A stretch of DNA of 64,000 nucleotides from Dolomedes plantarius (Eukaryota; Arthropoda; Arachnida; Araneae; Dolomedidae), in contig OU015496.1 in NCBI GenBank assembly GCA_907164885.2, forward strand, positions 186,027,781-186,091,780, given 5' to 3'. Each line of letters begins with the position of its first letter. Position 1 is the first letter of the stretch. The notes beneath the pieces were generated by a model. The model searched no databases, was not told where the DNA came from, and worked only from the letters and a program-made list of their open reading frames with translations. Positions 11,639-25,485 of the stretch are shown here, one piece after another. A program made the translations under genes and the position numbers.

Positions 11639-14080
11639 TCCATTCGTTTACAATCGTAAAGGAGTACCTATGAAATGAAGTCAACATAAAATATCACATG
11701 TCGGCTTGTTGGGGTTTTTCATATGTGGCATTAGTTACGCTTTGATATAAAGCCCGCTACAATAGAGGGGCAAATGAGTTCATGAATGCTGTCTTAAACG
11801 TGCGAAGAATGAATGGGTATTGTAAGCAAACATTTCACCATTTAGCTATTTTAATTTTATATATACGTATATTTCGTTGTTGTTTTAATTGTAACAGAAC
11901 AGAAACTATATGGGCAACGCGAAGCAGGGCTAAATTATGGGGGGAAAGGTAGAAAAGCGAACGTTGATTCTTTTAAGACAAGCAAAAGTAGTCTGAAAAT
12001 TTGTTGGAAATTTTTTTGAAAAATTAGGAAGAGGGTTTCAAGGTGTTTACGGAAATTTAGTTTTAAAGGGTCTTTTATGTTCACAACCATCCGAAAAATG
12101 GTTAGGTACAAATAGTAAAAGTTTCTTCCGACACTAAACATTTTAAAAATGTGCATTTGAAACCTTAATAAGCGAATTAATATTGCCCTACTTAGCTACT
12201 TTGTTATAAAAAAAACCATTTAACAGAGAATTAATGATTGTTTAAATTACTTTTTACAGACTGAAAGAAACTAAAAGTAATAAAATCCCTGTGAGTATAG
12301 CTCTTAAAAATTCACGATAAACGAAAAGAAACTGTTCAAAGATGATTCACATGAAAGAAACCGAAAACGAGGTTTCCGAAACATTAAAGCTAGACCATTT
12401 ATAACGTTTCACATGTTACTTGTTTCATATACATTCATATACAGAAAAAAAAATTGTAATGCAGCTTTATACAAGATTCATTACATAGAAACATTTTGTG
12501 ATAAGAGGGTTCATTTCCACGTACACGTCATTCAAATTCTGTTACGTCGTAAAAAAATTTCACCACGCGTAAAACTTCATTAAATGGAAGAAGATTCAAG
12601 AAATCGAACATAGTCTCTATAGGGAGACTTCGCAGCATTTCTTGTTGGTCTTTTACCCATACTCTACATCGCAGATTCATATCCAAAGTAATAAACAAAC
12701 CCATATTCTCGAGAGGCTGTATTTCCTGTTTTTCAAATCAGCCTAGTACGTATTTAATTCATATGATAATTTTTTTTAATCTGGCATTGGCCACCACCCC
12801 TCTGTGAAACCTACTTCGCCTCGGGCGGCCCTATCATCCCTAAATGCACTTTTCCCCACCCTGGCCCTTAGGGCTGAAACAGCATGCAGACATCCTCCCC
12901 TCTTGTCGTAATAACATTGAACTGGAAAATGCATGTAAAAAAAATATATATATATAGGCTTATCTGAACGCCAGATGCGGGTAATCTCAGGAGGAGAGGA
13001 GGGGGGGGGGAGGTTTCAACCCTTCCACCATTCATTCTGAAATCGCCAGATTACCAAAGACTCCCCCTAAACCATAATCGATGAAAATATCGATTCGGAT
13101 GGGTTATCACCCTGATTCATTGTAATGGACTGGCGAGGGAAGTGGGACCCCGTAAATTCACCTCTCACCACTGATATATGTAATGGGTACACGTCCAGAA
13201 CATCGCAACGAATGCCTCTCTGCTCCATTGTAACTGCCAAAGACATTAAAGAGATTTTTATTCCTTCCCTTTCATTTTCGTTTCCTAATCAGCTTACGAA
13301 TTTGTTAAAAAGCGCGGGCTCCTCACTCGGAAGACCAGGAAAGAATGGAAATAAAAACGTCAGTTAAAAATAGTCTTTTAGGGGTGGGTTTTGATAAGCT
13401 CTTTATTTATTTTTCCAATCAACTTGGCCGGTATCCTGTCTTGAAGAGCTTAGCGTCATGGGAATATTTTATATAGTCAAATTCACTTTTATTATCAAAG
13501 TTATTAGCGTGAGGAATTTTTCCTACGAAAAGTCTTGTACGAAATGACCTTATGGGATTACAAAAAAATTCCTAAAATAATTTTTTAAAAGGTGGGGTCA
13601 TGAATGTTCCTCATCCAGATTATTGGGATGGTTCTACTTTCGAGGAGTGTATAGGGTCAGAAAATTCCTTCCTTGTGCTTTTTAATATAGATTTAAGGTT
13701 AGAGTAACATTGAAAAAAAGTCTTTTGTCATATTTGTACCTGTGGAATAACAAACCCTTCAATAATTCGAAAACATTGAGAAGAAAAAAATCCACAAACT
13801 ATATAAATCATTATGTTTCTCTTTAATAATAGAAATTAAGTTATTCTTTAAATAATTTAATTTCCCACATCGATTGGTATTATTCATAATTCCAGAATCT
13901 CAGTTATATGTTTAAAGTTTTTAATTCCCTGATGTGGATTACAAGCCCCTGCGTGTTATCCGCGGCTTTATTTTCGAGAGCGCTGAATCAAGTTTTTGGC
14001 TCCGTAAACGAGCTCCTAAACTGCTTTTCTTTATGGGTACAGACTGCGCCACAATCGTAAGAAAACCACCTTCTCAACTC
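11639..14080. other. No gene; G/C homopolymers and AT-rich DNA
   Basis: A C/T-rich segment at 12780-12900 and a G run at 13000-13010 stand out. Frames at 11935-12156 (minus) and 13125-13367 (plus) have no recognised motif. The left edge of the 434-base satellite follows. Confidence 0.4.
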
Positions 14081-17000
14081 ACCCTATTATCTGCTAATTT
14101 CGTTTGCCATGATCCAAATCGCATCGGCAGTTTTGATCAATAATTTGTAAAAAGACCGGGAAGGAAGGGAATAAAAAATCAAGCTTATCAGAGTCGCGAG
14201 GGGTCGCCAAAAAAAAAATTGGAAGGGTAGCGGATAGTTTGAAGTAAAGTTATATCATATTCAATAATTTAATTAAAAATATGCTTTAATTTTTCCATAA
14301 TTATAAATTTTTAACTTTTGTATATTTCAATACATAAAGATTTCTTTGGTGGACGAAATTTATAAAATGAATCCTTTGCACGGCGTAGAAAAGTAAGGCT
14401 ATCTGAAAATACCGTTTCTATTGGATTATCAGCATTTATGTAGCTGTAAATAGTAAACACATATTCTCCATAGGTTAATATTGAGGTGAGCATTGATGTC
14501 ACCCTATTATCTGCTATTTCGTTTGCCATGATCCAAATCGCATCGGCAGTTTTGATCAATAATTTGTAAAAAGACCGGGAAGGAAGGGAATAAAAAATCA
14601 AGCTTATGCAGAGGGCTTAGATCAGAGTCGCGAGGGGTCGCCAAAAAAAAAATTGGAAGGGTAGCGGATAGTTTGAAGTAAAGTTATATCATATTCAATA
14701 ATTTAATTAAAAATATGCTTTAATTTTTCCATAATTATAAATTTTTAACTTTTGTATATTTCAATACATAAAGATTTCTTTGGTGGACGAAGTTTATAAA
14801 ATGAATCCTTTGCACGGCGTAGAAAAGTAAGGCTATCTGAAAATACCGTTTCTATTGGATTATCAGCATTTATGTAGCTGTAAATAGTAAACACATATTC
14901 TCCATAGGTTAATATTGAGGTGAGCATTGAGGTCACCCTATTATCTGCTATTTCGTTTGCCATGATCCAAATCGCATCGGCAGTTTTGATCAATAATTTG
15001 TAAAAAGACCGGGAAGGAAGGGAATAAAAAATCAAGCTTATGCAGAGGGCTTAGATCAGAGTCGCGAGGGGTCGCCAAAAAAAAAATTGGAAGGGTAGCG
15101 GATAGTTTGAAGTAAAGTTATATCATATTCAATAATTTAATTAAAAATATGCTTTAATTTTTCCATAATTATAAATTTTTAACTTTTGTATATTTCAATA
15201 CATAAAGATTTCTTTGGTGGACGAAGTTTATAAAATGAATCCTTTGCACGGCGTAGAAAAGTAAGGCTATCTGAAAATACCGTTTCTATTGGATTATCAG
15301 CATTTATGTAGCTGTAAATAGTAAACACATATTCTCCATAGGTTAATATTGAGGTGAGCATTGATGTCACCCTATTATCTGCTATTTCGTTTGCCATGAT
15401 CCAAATCGCATCGGCAGTTTTGATCAATAATTTGTAAAAAGACCGGGAAGGAAGGGAATAAAAAATCAAGCTTATGCAGAGGGCTTAGATCAGAGTCGCG
15501 AGGGGTCACCAAAAAAAAAATTGGAAGGGTAGCGGATAGTTTGAAGTAAAGTTATATCATATTCAATAATTTAATTAAAAATATGCTTTAATTTTTCCAT
15601 AATTATAAATTTTTAACTTTTGTATATTTCAATACATAAAGATTTCTTTGGTGGACGAAGTTTATAAAATGAATCCTTTGCACGGCGTAGAAAAGTAAGG
15701 CTATCTGAAAATACCGTTTCTATTGGATTATCAGCATTTATGTAGCTGTAAATAGTAAACACATATTCTCCATAGGTTAATATTGAGGTGAGCATTGAGG
15801 TCACCCTATTATCTGCTATTTCGTTTGCCATGATCCAAATCGCATCGGCAGTTTTGATCAATAATTTGTAAAAAGACCGGGAAGGAAGGGAATAAAAAAT
15901 CAAGCTTATGCAGAGGGCTTAGATCAGAGTCGCGAGGGGTCACCAAAAAAAAAATTGGAAGGGTAGCGGATAGTTTGAAGTAAAGTTATATCATATTCAA
16001 TAATTTAATTAAAAATATGCTTTAATTTTTCCATAATTATAAATTTTTAACTTTTGTATATTTCAATACATAAAGATTTCTTTGGTGGACGAAGTTTATA
16101 AAATGAATCCTTTGCACGGCGTAGAAAAGTAAGGCTATCTGAAAATACCGTTTCTATTGGATTATCAGCATTTATGTAGCTGTAAATAGTAAACACATAT
16201 TCTCCATAGGTTAATATTGAGGTGAGCATTGAGGTCACCCTATTATCTGCTATTTCGTTTGCCATGATCCAAATCGCATCGGCAGTTTTGATCAATAATT
16301 TGTAAAAAGACCGGGAAGGAAGGGAATAAAAAATCAAGCTTATGCAGAGGGCTTAGATCAGAGTCGCGAGGGGTCGCCAAAAAAAAAATTGGAAGGGTAG
16401 CGGATAGTTTGAAGTAAAGTTATATCATATTCAATAATTTAATTAAAAATATGCTTTAATTTTTCCATAATTATAAATTTTTAACTTTTGTATATTTCAA
16501 TACATAAAGATTTCTTTGGTGGACGAAGTTTATAAAATGAATCCTTTGCACGGCGTAGAAAAGTAAGGCTATCTGAAAATACCGTTTCTATTGGATTATC
16601 AGCATTTATGTAGCTGTAAATAGTAAACACATATTCTCCATAGGTTAATATTGAGGTGAGCATTGAGGTCACCCTATTATCTGCTATTTCGTTTGCCATG
16701 ATCCAAATCGCATCGGCAGTTTTGATCAATAATTTGTAAAAAGACCGGGAAGGAAGGGAATAAAAAATCAAGCTTATGCAGAGGGCTTAGATCAGAGTCG
16801 CGAGGGGTCGCCAAAAAAAAAATTGGAAGGGTAGCGGATAGTTTGAAGTAAAGTTATATCATATTCAATAATTTAATTAAAAATATGCTTTAATTTTTCC
16901 ATAATTATAAATTTTTAACTTTTGTATATTTCAATACATAAAGATTTCTTTGGTGGACGAAGTTTATAAAATGAATCCTTTGCACGGCGTAGAAAAGTAA

Positions 17001-17538
17001 GGCTATCTGAAAATACCGTTTCTATTGGATTATCAGCATTTATGTAGCTGTAAATAGTAAACACATATTCTCCATAGGTTAATATTGAGGTGAGCATTGA
17101 GGTCACCCTATTATCTGCTATTTCGTTTGCCATGATCCAAATCGCATCGGCAGTTTTGATCAATAATTTGTAAAAAGACCGGGAAGGAAGGGAATAAAAA
17201 ATCAAGCTTATGCAGAGGGCTTAGATCAGAGTCGCGAGGGGTCGCCAAAAAAAAAAATTGGAAGGGTAGCGGATAGTTTGAAGTAAAGTTATATCATATT
17301 CAATAATTTAATTAAAAATATGCTTTAATTTTTCCATAATTATAAATTTTTAACTTTTGTATATTTCAGCACATAAAAATTTCTTTGGTGGACGAAATTT
17401 ATAAAATGAATCCTTTGCAAGGCGTAGAAAAGTAAGGCTATCTGAAAATACCGTTTCTATTGGATTATCAGCATTTATGTAGCTGTAAATAGTAGACACA
17501 TATTCTCCATAGGTTAATATTGAAGTGAGCGAATCTAA
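14081..17538. repeat. 434-bp satellite array, eight units, MITE-derived
   Basis: ACCCTATTATCTGC recurs at 14081, 14501, 14935, 15369, 15803, 16237, 16671 and 17105. The spacing is 434 except for the first unit, which lacks 14 bases. The second half of each unit (TTGGTGGACGAA...GGATTATCAGCATTTATGTA...) is homologous to the right half of the TTAA MITE family at 35.7, 37.5, 61.5 and 63.4 kb. The last unit runs into that family's real right terminus at 17530-17557. Inner units differ by only a few substitutions. Each unit carries a 96-codon minus-strand frame, judged incidental. Confidence 0.97.
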
Positions 17539-17557
17539 TAGGGTTAGTACACAGCAG
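17518..17557. mobile_element. Right terminus of TTAA MITE at array edge
   Basis: GTGAGCGAATCTAATAGGG followed by GTTAGTACACAGCAG and TTAA matches the right inverted terminus of the MITEs at 38.7 and 61.9 kb. It marks where the founder element of the 434-base satellite ended. Confidence 0.8.
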
Positions 17558-18145
17558 TCTTAACGTGGAAGACTTGCCTTTATTGTATTTTTTATATACA
17601 TTTTATTTACTCAATTAATGTCAGAGATGTCGGAATCAACATTTAGTAAGGTTCGAATGCAGAACTATACCATCTATGATCTCAGTGATCGTAGGCAACA
17701 CTATACATCCATATTTTAGCTAACAAAGCTAAAGCCGTGACCGTGTTGAATATCACATGACGCTAGCCAGCGGGCGATCTAATTGCAGAATAACAACTGA
17801 TCAAACTGCCGATGTCGGCAACATCCCTAGCTACTTGAATGCACTTCGCAGATCCATGAATGGGTTCCAGTTACTTAAAGCTGCCGCCTTGCGTCTCATC
17901 AGCAATATATTTTAGCTCCACTAACTGGAAAGCAGAAATAACTCGTCTTTGTTTAACGGAAGATGAAATACAATTTTTTTTTTTTTTTTACTTTTTAAAG
18001 GAACGTTTCTTCAACAACGTGAGTTTATTTTCTTTAGGTTATTACCAATTTTCAAAGTGCGTTTCTACCGATGTGGTTATTTTTTTAAAGGAAATTTAAC
18101 CTTCTCAGTGAGCGTTTCTACTAATGGTGTTATTTTATATCATTA
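17558..18145. other. No recognised feature
   Basis: Unique AT-rich DNA between the satellite and a Helitron. The only open frame (17860-18099) spans a poly-T run and looks accidental. Confidence 0.4.
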
Positions 18146-18830
18146 CTAGCTGAAAACCCGCGCTTCGCTACGGAGTACATTGAAATTAAATACAACGGTC
18201 AATGTATGCAATTAATTTAAAAATATATATATATATATTTATAATAAATACGACGATCAATGTATACAATTGATGTAAAAAAAACATATTTATAAAAAAA
18301 TCGTAAGGGATATTTTTATAGACAAAATAAAGTCCAATCGTCTGCCGCATTAGCAAGAAAAAAATATTTTTTTGTCTTTTTTTTTTGCACGTGACGATAA
18401 ATTTATTTAAAGTACCAGAAAAAGAAATCACGTGATCCGCATTTAATAAATTAAATTCTAAAAATTAATCTTTAAAAATTCACCAAAAATCAGGAAATGG
18501 AGGTAAAAATTCGAAAAAAATTTCATTTTGAAGGAAATTTTATGATCTTTCTCGTGATATAAATTTTATAACCCTCAATGTATTATTTTAAATGCAAACG
18601 TAAAAAAAGTTTAAAAAACAGCTTAAAAATTTAATTTAAAAAAATCTAAGAAGAATTTTTGAAAAATCTTTCTTAGTGCACCCCTACACTATTAGAAGAA
18701 TCGCCATGCAAAATTTCAGCCCTTTAGGTCCAGCGGTTTGGTCTGTGCGTTGTATGTCAGTCAGTCAGTGAATGAATGAATGAATGAATGAATGAATGAG
18801 TCAGTTACGGAACTGTTTTATATATATAGA
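18146..18830 (-). mobile_element. Non-autonomous Helitron, family 1, copy B
   Basis: Begins on the minus strand at TCTATATATA (18830) and ends CAGCTAG at 18146, flanked by A and T. Homologous to copy A throughout. It holds an AATG microsatellite (about 18768-18799) where other copies have a TCAG-type repeat. Confidence 0.75.
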
Positions 18831-18953
18831 TTAATATTTTTGGTGTGGGAGAGGGTTTAACCACATTTATATTAAAGCGACATTTTTTTAATGTGTTATT
18901 ATACATTATTTTCAATCCACGTTTTTATACATAGGGTTAATATTTATAAGATA

Positions 18954-19720
18954 CTAGCTGAAAACCCGCGCTTCGCTACGGAGTACATTCAAATTAAATA
19001 CAACGGTCAATGTATGTAATTAATGCCAATATATATATATATATATTTATAATAAATGCGACGATCAATGTATACAATAGATGAAAAAAAAATATTTACA
19101 AAAAAATCGTAAGGGATATTTTTATAGACAAAATAATGTAGAAGAAAATATTCAAATTAAATCTAATAGGATATACTAAAGAATATAGCACAGTTAATAT
19201 AGTACAGTTTGAGGAACATTTCTTTTACTGCATTTTTATATATTTTTGGATAATGTCCAATCGTCTGCCTCATTAGCAAAAAAAAAAATTTTTTTTGTCT
19301 AGTTGTTACGCACGTGACGATAAATTTATTTAAGTACCAGAAAAAGAAATCACGTGATCAGCATTTAATAAATTAAATTCTAAAAAATAATCTTTAAAAA
19401 TTTACCAAAAATCAGAAAATCGAGGTAAAGATTCGAAAAAGATAATTCTTTTTAAAGGAATTTTTTTTATCTTTCTCGTGATATAAATTTTATAACCCTC
19501 AAATTATTATTTTAAATGCAAACTTAAAAAAAGTTAGAAAAACAGCTTAAAAATTTAATTTTTAAAAAAATCTAAGAAGAATTTTTCAAAAATCTTTCTT
19601 AGTGCACCCCTACACTGTAAGAAGAATCGCCATGCAAAATTTCAGCCCTTTAGGTCCAGCGGTTTGGTCTGTGCGTTGTATGTCAGTGAGTCAGTGAGTT
19701 ACGGAACTGTTTTATATAGA
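18954..19720 (-). mobile_element. Non-autonomous Helitron, family 1, copy C
   Basis: Same termini and body as the other copies, in the same orientation as copy B and only about 120 bases from it. It has an extra internal stretch near 19130-19240 absent from most copies. Confidence 0.75.
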
Positions 19721-19813
19721 TTAACTATTTTCATTTATCGATACCATCGTTGTGATTAGTTTTTTAAGATATTAACCATCTCCATTAACTGATCATATCG
19801 ATGTGCCTATTTA

Positions 19814-20025
19814 TTAACGTAGGACCACGTTCCTCGATAACGGTCCTGTGGAAAGCAAAATTTCAGCATTGTCGCAAGTTATGATTTTGGCAGCGCGCCA
19901 AATCCAGTAGCAGTAAAACAGTTAAACAGAAAAGCACCAAAATACGTAAAGAAAAAATAGAGGTAAGCAACGATAAGTAATCCTACGTTAATAACCCGCG
20001 GTAGTTTTGTTAGAAGAGACTACAT
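19814..20025 (+). mobile_element. Repeat family X, copy 1 (TTAACGTAGGA ends)
   Basis: Starts TTAACGTAGGACCACGTTCC and carries ATCCTACGTTAA at 19980-19991. Similarity to the second copy (minus strand, 42195-43570) continues through AACCCGCGGTAGTTTTGTTA to about 20025. The boundaries and class are uncertain. It may be a MITE whose right end is just inside the shared region. Confidence 0.55.
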
Positions 20026-20467
20026 GAAATATTTTTTTAGGATATTAACCATTTTCAAAATGTTTTTTTTTATCTATGTGGTTATTATTTGGGCCATTGA
20101 CAATTTTTATTGGCTATGTAGTAATTTTTTTAAGGCTTCTAGCCATTTTCATTGTACATTTTCATAGTTGTCTATGTGGTTGATTATTTTTAGGATATTA
20201 ACCATTTCCAATGTGAGTTCATAGCTGTGTGGTAAATTTTTGGGGTTATAAACCATTTTCTAACGCGCGTGTTTAATCATGTGGTTATGATTTTAAAATG
20301 TTAACCATTTTTATTTGCATATTCGATCACTTTGTCTTTTTTCTCGTATCTCTATGGATGTGGTTATGTATATGTATAATAGCACACGCTAGCATCATGA
20401 TACATACAGTCGAAACAAATGAACAGAGTAGATACAGAAAGAAAACATATTGGTGGACTGAGGACGG

Positions 20468-20890
20468 CAGTGGCATAGCGAGGGGGGGGGACAAGGGGGT
20501 CTATCATGCCCCGGGTGCTACTTTCAGAGGGGCGCCAATATAAGGTCTATATATTACATTACTATATGTTTTTCGGGGGGGGGTGCCAATATGAGGTCTA
20601 TATACTATATTACTATATATTTTTCGGGGGGGGGGGCGCCAATATAAGGTCTATATATTATATTACTATATATTTTTCGGGGGGGGCGCCAATATAAGGT
20701 CTATATATTATATTACTATATGTTTTTCGGGGGGGGGGTGCCAATATAAGGTCTATATATTATATTAATATATGTTTTCGGGGGGGGCGCCAATATAAAG
20801 TCTATATATTATATTAATATATGTTTTGCGGGGGGGGGGCGCCACAAAGGTATCGTTACCCGGGCGTCAGTTATACTCGCTACGCCACTG
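20468..20890. mobile_element. hAT-like element with internal G-run tandem units, copy 1
   Basis: Ends CAGTGGCATAGCGAG and CTCGCTACGCCACTG are inverted repeats. The flanks GAGGACGG and GAGAACGG form an 8-base target duplication with one mismatch, the hAT signature. The interior is a tandem series of about 60-base units (GCCAATATAAGGTCTATATA plus a run of 6-10 G). No transposase is present. Confidence 0.88.
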
Positions 20891-21060
20891 GAGAACGGAA
20901 AAGGGAGAATGACGACAGGACGGCAGTTAGGACGGAAAAGTTGTGATTTTACATGACAACAACTAAAGTCGAGATGAAGGAAATGTCTTCCCTTCTGACG
21001 TATACGAAAGGAATTTGCCTGTTTGACCACCAGGGGTTAGAATTTTTTAATTCGTTAGAG

Positions 21061-21430
21061 CAGTGCTTCTTAAACTGTGGGTCGCGACAGTGGCATAGCG
21101 GGGGGGGGAGGGGGGGTCTATCATGCCCCGGGCGCCACTCGCAGAGGGGCGCCAAATAGTCCCCAAGACATATTATATATTATATTACTATAGGTTTTTC
21201 GGGGGGGACATCGAAATGGTATCGTGCCCCGGGCCCCAGTTATACTCGCTACGCAACTGGATCGCGACCCCATATTGGATCGCGAAGCAGAATTTTGGGG
21301 TCACGAAAACTTTGGCAACTGTTCGAATGGTGTCCCTTCAACCCGACATGTCCCTACAGAATCTTCAGTACTGGTTAGCAAAAATGATTACGAAAACCAT
21401 TTTGATTTAAAATATTAAATTGAAATCAGG
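21061..21430 (+). mobile_element. Second hAT-like repeat, split by an insertion
   Basis: CAGTGCTTCTTAAACTGTGG then GTCGCGA resembles the terminal consensus of Charlie-type hAT repeats. It is interrupted at 21088 by the CAGTGGC element, and continues after 21259 with repeated GTCGCGA-type motifs. The right end is not resolved. Confidence 0.45.
21088..21259. mobile_element. hAT-like element, copy 2, short and nested
   Basis: The same CAGTGGCATAGCG start and an ACTCGCTACGCAACTG end. Flanks GGTCGCGA and GATCGCGA give an 8-base duplication with one mismatch. Only about two internal units remain. It lies inside another repeat. Confidence 0.82.
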
Positions 21431-21451
21431 AATTACACCATGAATACATAA

Positions 21452-21606
21452 GCTTATATGGAATTTAACAAAAAAATGTTTGTTTTTAATAAGTTTTCGG
21501 AACGTAACCCCCCTTTTTGTACCGGCTCTGGGTCTCATATAACACGGTTTCACACAACACGGCATTTTCTAGGAACTTATCTACCGTGTTATAGGAGTGT
21601 TACCTG
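21452..21606 (+). mobile_element. Right end of pogo-like repeat, truncated
   Basis: This segment is nearly identical to the last 150 bases of the element at 52194-53031, including TCATATAACACGGTTTCACA and the terminal GTTACCTG before TA. The left end is missing. Confidence 0.75.
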
Positions 21607-21608
21607 TA

Positions 21609-22050
21609 TTCTACGGGAAGAAAAATATTTAACATATACGAATGCGTGACAGCGGCGTCGATTTAATGGCCCGCTAACAAATTAAATGAAATTAATCTGG
21701 TGCCCTGTCGAACCTTCTCCCAAGGGAGAGAGATAATGTGGGGCATTTATTTTAGGTCACAACATGGTTTGATGGTCGTCATAAAAACGTGGCTAACGCG
21801 AAAACTCTGCTTTTAGTTTCTAATTTAGCCAGTTCTACTTTTACTAAAAACAAACGTAAAATCAAACTAGAATAAATGAAGTAAGATAAAGTGGAACGTT
21901 ATTCATGTTTGCTGTGGGGTGACAATAGGGTGATTTGGGGGTCTTCTTCCCCCTCCCCCCTTCTCTAAGGGTAGGGAGCCTTAAATCCTCCCATAGTGAC
22001 AAAAATCCCCTTTGTGTGGGGTTTTTAGCGCAGTAGAAAGAATCGCCCCG
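21609..22050. other. No recognised feature
   Basis: Intervening DNA with C-rich patches at 21940-21965, left of the third hAT copy. Nothing coding is visible. Confidence 0.4.
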
Positions 22051-22816
22051 CAGTGGCGTAGCGAGCATAACTGGCGCCCGGGGCACGATACCTTTGTGGC
22101 GCCCCCCCCCCCGCAAAACATATAGCAATATAATATATAGACCTTATATTGGCGCCCCCGTAAAACATATATTAATATAATATATAGACCTTATATTGGC
22201 CCCCCCCCCCCCCCGAAAAACATATACTAATATAATATATAGACCTTATATTGGCGCCCCCCCGAAAAACATATATAAATATAATATATAGACCTTATAT
22301 TGGCGCTCCCCCCGAAAAGCATATAGTAATATAATATATAGACCTTATATTGGCGCCCCCCCCCGAAAAACATATAGTAATATAATATATAAACCTTATA
22401 TTGGCGCCCCCCCCCCGAAAAACATATAATAATATAATATATAGACCTTATATTGGCACCCCCACCCCGAAAAACATATAGTAATGTAATATATAGACCT
22501 TATATTGGCGCCCCCCCCGAAAAACATATATAAATATAATATATAGACCTTATATTGGCGCCCCCCCGAAAAACATATAGTAATATAATATATAGACCTT
22601 ATATTGGCGCCCCCCCCGAAAAACATATAGTAATATAATATATAAACCTTATATTGGCCCCCCCCCCCCGAAAAACATATAATAATATAATATATAGACC
22701 TTATATTGGCACCCCCACCCCGAAAAACATATAGTAATGTAATATATAGACCTTATATTGGCGCCCCTCTGCAAGTGACGCCCGGGGCATGATAGACCCC
22801 CCTCGCTACGCCACTG
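22051..22816. mobile_element. hAT-like element, copy 3, expanded internal array
   Basis: Inverted relative to copy 1. Ends are CAGTGGCGTAGCGAG and CTCGCTACGCCACTG. The 8-base flanks TCGCCCCG are identical on both sides (22043-22050, 22817-22824), a perfect target duplication. The interior holds about eleven units of about 60 bases, each ending in a run of 5-14 C. Confidence 0.93.
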
Positions 22817-22824
22817 TCGCCCCG

Positions 22825-23330
22825 TATTAATTTCAAACTCCTGTAAGCGAAAATACGTCAGTGAGCAACGCGTAATCCCACACAGCCCAGAAACGGATAG
22901 CAGTCGCGCCACACACTGTCTGCTCCGTGTCGATTGGGAAAGGTTTCGTATCGCCTGCGTTTCTATCGTGCTCGTTATCCTTCGAGCTGTCAACCGCGTA
23001 CCGGTTTTCGCATCTTATGACTCCGTTTATGTTTACTCGCAGCAACAACACGCTCGACCTTCGACAAAATTGTTGCCGCGTTTCCATCTCCTTATTCGGA
23101 ATAGGAGGAGGAACTGAAATGTTCGGCTCCTTCTCTCTCTCTCTCGCTTGACCACGTTTTTTTTTTTAAAATTTAACAGAAGCTTTTGTAGAACTTAGAC
23201 CAGTTCTTAACCTTTGTTGATAAGTACCACTTTGTCGATTAAAGTTTCGTCGGGGACCTTCACTCTTCCAATCAATCCTTTTAGAAGCGAGAATGGGTTT
23301 AATTTCCTGAATAAACAACTTTAATAAAAA
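22825..23330. other. No recognised feature
   Basis: A moderately GC-rich stretch with opposing open frames at 22833-23087 (minus) and 22927-23151 (plus). Neither is recognisable. A TCTC run lies at 23131-23146. Confidence 0.35.
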
Positions 23331-24415
23331 GATACAAATAAACTTAACAAAATTAAATTAAATAAGAAATAAAATGCGAAAGTAATCCTAATAGTAAACA
23401 AATGAGAATTTTGAGCTAAAACTAATAAAACTAATAAGAATTTCGAGCTTTCATTGGCTTTACTCTAATGAAAGGAGACAAATTACTTAACAAAATTAAA
23501 TTAAATAAGAAATAAAATGCAAAAGTAATCCTAATAGTAAACATAAAACTAATGAGAATTTTGAGCTTTCATTGGCTCTAATGAAAGGAGACAAATTACT
23601 TAACAAAATTAAATTAAATAAGAAATAAAATGCAAAAGTAATCCGAATAGTAAACATAAAACTAATGAGAATTTTGAGCTTTCATTGGCTCTAATGAAAG
23701 GATACAAATTACTTAACATAATTAAATTAAATAAGAAATAAAATGCAAAAGTAATCCGAATAGTAAACATAAAACTAATGAGAATTTTGAGCTTTCATTG
23801 GCTCTAATGAAAGGAGACAAATTACTTAACATAATTAAATTAAATAAGAAATAAAATGCAAAAGTAATCCTAATAGTAAACATAAAACTAATGAAAATTT
23901 CGAGCTTTCATTGGCTTTACTCTAATGAAAGGATACAAATTACTTAACAAAATTAAATTAAATAAGAAATAAATTGTAAAAGTAAAATTAATAGTAAATA
24001 TAAAACAAATGAGATTTTTGAACTTTCATTGGCTTTACTACCTCTAATGAAAAGATACAAATAACTTATCAAAATTAAATTAAATAAGAAATATATTGTA
24101 AAAGTAATGTTAATAGTAAACATAAAACAAATGAGATTTTTTGAGCTTTCATTGGCTCTACTAGCTCTAATGAAAAGATACAAATAAACTTAACAAAATT
24201 AATTTAAATTAAAAATAATATGCAAAAGTAGTCTTTAATTGTAAACATAAAATAATGAGATTTTTGAGCTTTTATTGGCTTTATTAGCTCTAATGAAAAG
24301 ATACGAATAAACTTAACAAAATTAAATTAAATAAGAAATAAAGTTTAAAAGTAATCTGAATAGTAAACATAAAACTAATGAGATTTTTGAGTTTTCATTG
24401 GCTTTTCTAATTGTA
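23331..24415. repeat. ~120-bp tandem array, about nine units
   Basis: The blocks AAATTAAATTAAATAAGAAA and TTTCATTGGCTCTAATGAAA recur at 110-135-base intervals. Unit length varies and sequence decays toward the right, so this is older than the 434-base array. Each unit contains a TTTCATT...AATGAAA inverted repeat. Confidence 0.92.

Positions 24416-25485
<1,070 letters not shown>

Noticed and set aside
14311..17205. Seven identical 96-codon minus-strand frames, one per 434-base unit, as a tandem gene family
   Set aside because: The units are near identical at DNA level, so frame conservation says nothing. Similar frames in dispersed MITEs are broken, and the sequence is MITE DNA with no recognised domain.
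20506..20697. Small proteins with repeated YYxFFGGG motifs (also 22396-22993 minus)
   Set aside because: They are translations of the 60-base units and G runs inside hAT-like elements.
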